Assembly (NCBI RefSeq): GCF_050916235.1
Contig: NZ_CP104854.1
Coordinates: 3,038,001-3,102,000 of the forward strand
Length of the DNA: 64,000 nucleotides
Direction: 5' to 3'
Source of the DNA: Maridesulfovibrio sp050916235
GTDB lineage: Bacteria; Desulfobacterota; Desulfovibrionia; Desulfovibrionales; Desulfovibrionaceae
In this document: piece by piece, positions 61,645 through 64,000 of the stretch
Position numbering within the stretch: the first letter of the stretch is position 1
Layout of the letters: each line of letters starts with the position of its first letter
The notes under the pieces: model-generated
Database searches by the model: none
What the model saw: the letters and a program-made list of their open reading frames with translations, nothing else
What the model was told of the DNA's origin: nothing
Made by a program: the position numbers and the translations under genes

Positions 61645-61730
61645 GCCTCCGGCGGCCAAAGAAACTTTTTTGAAAAAAAGTTTCCCTGGACTCTTCAAAA
61701 AACTTTTTCAGTAGGGCTTCGCCTATAGCC
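61645..61730. repeat. Dispersed palindromic intergenic repeat, copy F
   Basis: GCCTCCGGCGG, palindrome AAACTTTTTTGAAAAAAAGTTT, CTGGACTCTTCAAAAAACTTT and GGGCTTCGCC: near-identical in order and sequence to the copy at 22027-22122. It starts 28 bases after the gene at 61617. Confidence 0.82.
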
Positions 61731-61751
61731 CGTTTGATCTTTTTTCAAAAG

Positions 61752-61796
61752 CCACAGCCCACCAGATCCTGCAGGATCCGGTGGGCTGTGGTTTTT
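61752..61796. terminator. Strong bidirectional terminator
   Basis: CCACAGCCCACC pairs with GGTGGGCTGTGG, and the loop GATCCTGCAGGATC also folds. T-runs follow on the + strand (TTTTT) and on the - strand (CTTTTGAAAAA side). It ends both converging units. Confidence 0.88.
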
Positions 61797-61839
61797 GTGG
61801 GTTGAAATGGATTGGTGTGAAAATTTGACTGCAATGTCG

Positions 61840-62508
61840 TCAGCCCGGATATTTTATCAAGATTCGTTCAGCTGTCAGGCAGGTGCGGGGGCAGGTTTTC
61901 TTTGCGCCAGGTATATTCAGAATTTTTTTCAAATCCGGGAGCGTGTCCACGTCTGAAAAAAACGGCAATATTGCCGGGGCAAGGGCTGCACTATTCAGTC
62001 GGGTAACGGTCTCGTTATAGACTGTTTTGGTGCTCCAGATCATGTCTGTGAATATTGATTTTGTGAAGCCGTCTTTCTGGAAGCCGATCAGGTAATATCC
62101 ACCGTCATCTGCAGGGCCTATGCAGGCGGGGGAGTTTTTCAGTGCTGCGAAAGCTGTGGCGATTGTTTCGGGGGGAAGGCCCGGAAGGTCGCTCCCGGTG
62201 AGAAGGCACCTTTCGAATCCGCAGCTGAAGCATTCTTCAAATGCGATATGCATTTTGGTGCCGAGGTCGTTGCCTTCCTGCTGGTGAAAATATCTTTTGC
62301 CCAGCCACTCGGTGTATTTTTCAATGGGCTGGTATGAATCGTAAAAAATAAGGGTGTTGAGACCGGACCGGTCAAAGCTGTCCAGCATGTCCTCAACGAA
62401 ACTTCTGTAGAGCAGGGCAGCATTTTCATTGCCAATGTCTCGACCAAGGCGTGTCTTGACCCTTCCTGCTTCCGGGTACTTGATGAAAAATATAAGTGCT
62501 TCCTGCAT
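61840..62508 (-). CDS. TIGR04282/DUF2064-family glycosyltransferase
   Basis: A 222-aa nucleotide-sugar-transferase-like protein: ALIFFIKYPEAGRVKTRLGR, GNDLGTKMHIAFEECF, GSDLPGLPPETI and GPADDGGYYLIGF are the family marks. Members are annotated as arsenosugar-biosynthesis-associated and are typically encoded with TIGR04283 glycosyltransferases, as here (12 bases apart). The substrate is not known. The pair forms an operon. Confidence 0.88.
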   Translation of the reverse strand: MQEALIFFIKYPEAGRVKTRLGRDIGNENAALLYRSFVEDMLDSFDRSGLNTLIFYDSYQPIEKYTEWLGKRYFHQQEGNDLGTKMHIAFEECFSCGFERCLLTGSDLPGLPPETIATAFAALKNSPACIGPADDGGYYLIGFQKDGFTKSIFTDMIWSTKTVYNETVTRLNSAALAPAILPFFSDVDTLPDLKKILNIPGAKKTCPRTCLTAERILIKYPG

Positions 62509-62520
62509 GCGAATAGGGAC

Positions 62521-63204
62521 TCAGCGGTACATGGAGACCAGTCTGGAAGGACTTACCCCCAGAATGTGCAGGATGCGAAGAATGGTATTTTTCAGGGCGC
62601 GGGAAAACGGAGCATCGCCGTAGCGGCGAGCGGAAGTGCATATTTCAGCCTGCAATATGACAATCTCGCGGCGTGACTTTTTGATGCTGCGGAAAAACTC
62701 AACGTCTTCCATCAGCGGTATTTCAGGGAACCTTCCTAGTTTCAGGAAGGTATCCTTTCTTATGAATATGGCCTGATCGCCATATGGTACGCGTTCGAGT
62801 CGGGAACGCAGGTCGGCGATGAAGGCAATGATCTTCAGCGCTGTGGATCCCGTTTCAAAAGAAAGTTTGAACGCACCGGCCGTAGACGCAGGTGCTCCCA
62901 GGGCTTCAGTGATCAGTTCTGAAGCACCGGCAGGGAGTCGCGTGTCGGCGTGCAGGAAAAGCAGGATGTCACCGGATGCGGCATCGGCTCCGGCATTCAT
63001 CTGTACAGCCCTTCCCGGGGCACTGCTTATGGTCAGGATGGTGCTGTCGTTGATTTCCCTGATGGTGGAACCGTACGGGGAACCGTCAACAACGATTATC
63101 TCCGACTGCGGGCAGGCCTGCCGTGCATTTTCAATGCAGTGGGCAATGGTATTCTGCTCACCGTAAACCGGAATGATGACGGATATTCTGGAAGCTGAAC
63201 TCAT
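62521..63204 (-). CDS. TIGR04283-family GT2 glycosyltransferase
   Basis: A 227-aa GT-A enzyme: VIIPVYGEQNTIAHCIENAR at the N-terminus, EIIVVDGSPYGST, GRAVQMNAGADAASGDILLF, LHADTRLP (the DxD-like metal site) and ERVPYGDQAIFIRKDTFL. The family is characteristically paired with the TIGR04282 protein, which follows it here. Product unknown; possibly a modified lipid or sugar. Confidence 0.88.
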   Translation of the reverse strand: MSSASRISVIIPVYGEQNTIAHCIENARQACPQSEIIVVDGSPYGSTIREINDSTILTISSAPGRAVQMNAGADAASGDILLFLHADTRLPAGASELITEALGAPASTAGAFKLSFETGSTALKIIAFIADLRSRLERVPYGDQAIFIRKDTFLKLGRFPEIPLMEDVEFFRSIKKSRREIVILQAEICTSARRYGDAPFSRALKNTILRILHILGVSPSRLVSMYR

Positions 63205-63350
63205 GTCCGTTCCTTACCTTTTTCGGGAACAGGAATAAAGGGGCAAAGAACAGCTTTCCACATCATCCGATAATGGGCGTCAGTTTTCCCAATGCCGACA
63301 TGTCTCCGGCGTATGGCTTTCTGCTGCTTTTCCGGTCTGCAGATACAAAA

Positions 63351-63373
63351 AAACCGCTTGTTCAAGCGGCGGT
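63351..63373 (-). terminator. Terminator of the DksA-like gene
   Basis: CCGCTTG-TT-CAAGCGG, read on the - strand and followed by TTTTTTTG; 7 bases past the stop codon. Confidence 0.82.
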
Positions 63374-63379
63374 GAAGTC

Positions 63380-63733
63380 TTAACCTACGCGGCCAAACTG
63401 TTCTTCATCTTCCATGCGGCTCTGGCAGGAGACACAGAAGTGGGTGGTCGGTTTTGCCTTGATGCGGGCTAATCCTATTTCCTCTCCGCAATTCTGACAG
63501 ATTCCGAAATCCCAGTGATCGACGCGGGCAAGGGTTTCTTCCATTTCGGTGATGAGCTGGCTTTCGCGGACCTGCAGGGCAAGGTTGATTTTCTGCTCGC
63601 TGATGCGGGAAGCGTACTCATTGTCATCTGCGCAGTTTTCCACTGCAGTCTGGCGAGACTTTGTGCGTTCCAGCAGTTCAGCGATTTTCTGTTCAAGGTG
63701 TTTTCTGATAATGGCTCTATGGGCTGAATTCAT
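63380..63733 (-). CDS. DksA/TraR-family zinc-finger protein
   Basis: A 117-aa protein with a coiled-coil N-terminal part (MNSAHRAIIRKHLEQKIAEL) and a C4 zinc finger (CQNCGEEIGLARIKAKPTTH then FCVSCQ). It has the DksA topology that enters the RNA polymerase secondary channel, but is shorter than E. coli DksA. At the coiled-coil tip, where DksA has DxxDxA, the sequence is close to ENCADDNEYAS. ATG 63733 has GGAGG upstream. A single gene. Confidence 0.88.
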   Translation of the reverse strand: MNSAHRAIIRKHLEQKIAELLERTKSRQTAVENCADDNEYASRISEQKINLALQVRESQLITEMEETLARVDHWDFGICQNCGEEIGLARIKAKPTTHFCVSCQSRMEDEEQFGRVG

Positions 63734-63901
63734 GACTAACCTCCAAAGTGAATGTTGAAAGCAGTTATTGAAATTTTGACTATGGGGCTTATACGACCGG
63801 CTGTCCGGAAAATGATCTCGGTCCTGTGACGGTACGGATACAATTCGATGACCATGCGCAATGCGTAAAATAGCGGCGTTAAGGCTATGCGGTGACAATA
63901 A

Positions 63902-64000
63902 ATGAAGACTGAAAAGTGCTGTTATCTTGAATATTGGGAAGGCAAAGGGGCAGAAAAAAATTACTCCACCCCGTTTCAGATTGAGGTGTTCGGCAGATAT
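63902..64000 (+). CDS. Start of a gene cut by the window edge, unknown
   Basis: An ATG at 63902 opens a frame that runs to the last base, giving 33 residues beginning MKTEKCCYLEYWEGKGAEKN. No family is recognised from this fragment. A weak GGTGA lies upstream. The space from 63734 holds no other gene that I can support. Confidence 0.45.
   Translation, partial: MKTEKCCYLEYWEGKGAEKNYSTPFQIEVFGRY

Overview
The window looks like a stretch of chromosome from a marine, strictly anaerobic, sulfate-reducer-type deltaproteobacterium, most likely a Desulfovibrio/Maridesulfovibrio relative. The basis is the gene content: oxygen-independent ribonucleotide reductase (nrdD-nrdG), formate dehydrogenase maturation (fdhD, fdhE, moaA), a tungstate ABC transporter (tupABC), a LUD-domain protein, cobamide-remodelling genes and abundant c-di-GMP/chemotaxis signalling. 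Species assignment is inference. Gene density is high, almost every unit ends in a clear hairpin terminator, and I see no prophage, CRISPR array, rRNA or tRNA.

Layout. 1-2.4 kb: the tail of one gene, dispersed palindromic repeats and an orphan 602-aa alpha-toroid-like protein. 2.6-5.7 kb: an EndoQ-like PHP nuclease fused to a UvrD/PcrA helicase. 5.7-11.5 kb: a 48-aa orphan, cbiR-cobU (cobamide remodelling), a DHH phosphoesterase and polA behind a structured leader. 11.5-16 kb: DUF1844 protein, argC, EAL/HDOD protein, cheR and a stand-alone receiver. 16-19 kb: nrdG-nrdD. 19-25 kb: three uncharacterised proteins, purU, a TRIC-type channel and a PNPOx-like flavoprotein. 25-28.3 kb: kbl-tdh threonine degradation with a divergent Lrp-type regulator. 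28.4-36 kb: secreted protein, PAS histidine kinase, MCP, FadR-type GntR regulator and BON lipoprotein. 36-43 kb: CgeB-like glycosyltransferase, rlmE, yebC-ruvC-ruvA-ruvB and a dCache-GGDEF cyclase. 43-50 kb: a molybdenum/tungsten and formate dehydrogenase block (transposase-like gene, moaA, fdhE, fdhD, tupABC). 50-55.5 kb: glgP, thiamine-binding protein, lipoprotein, UPF0280 and LUD proteins. 55.5-61.6 kb: the conserved rpmH-rnpA-yidD-yidC-jag-mnmE cluster. 61.8-64 kb: two TIGR04282/TIGR04283-type glycosyltransferases, a DksA-like protein and the start of a further gene.

How the genes fit together. The 43-50 kb block supplies tungstate (TupABC), pterin cofactor (MoaA) and sulfuration/assembly factors (FdhD, FdhE) for Mo/W formate dehydrogenases. 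Repeated TGTGTC/GACACA half-sites lie upstream of fdhE, and a related half-site lies upstream of tupA. The ruv operon, the EndoQ-UvrD fusion and a PolA without visible proofreading residues form the DNA repair content. The rpmH-mnmE cluster is classical in order but unusual in two respects. The reading frame of rnpA offers only an AUU codon inside rpmH as a full-length start. The Jag/KhpB protein carries a long Arg/Asn/Asp/Gly-rich repeat tail.

The most notable items are the EndoQ-UvrD fusion, the rnpA AUU start, the Jag low-complexity tail, the lone IS1595-type protein in the moaA operon, the polA leader, the dispersed repeat family and the DVDTT-motif orphan.
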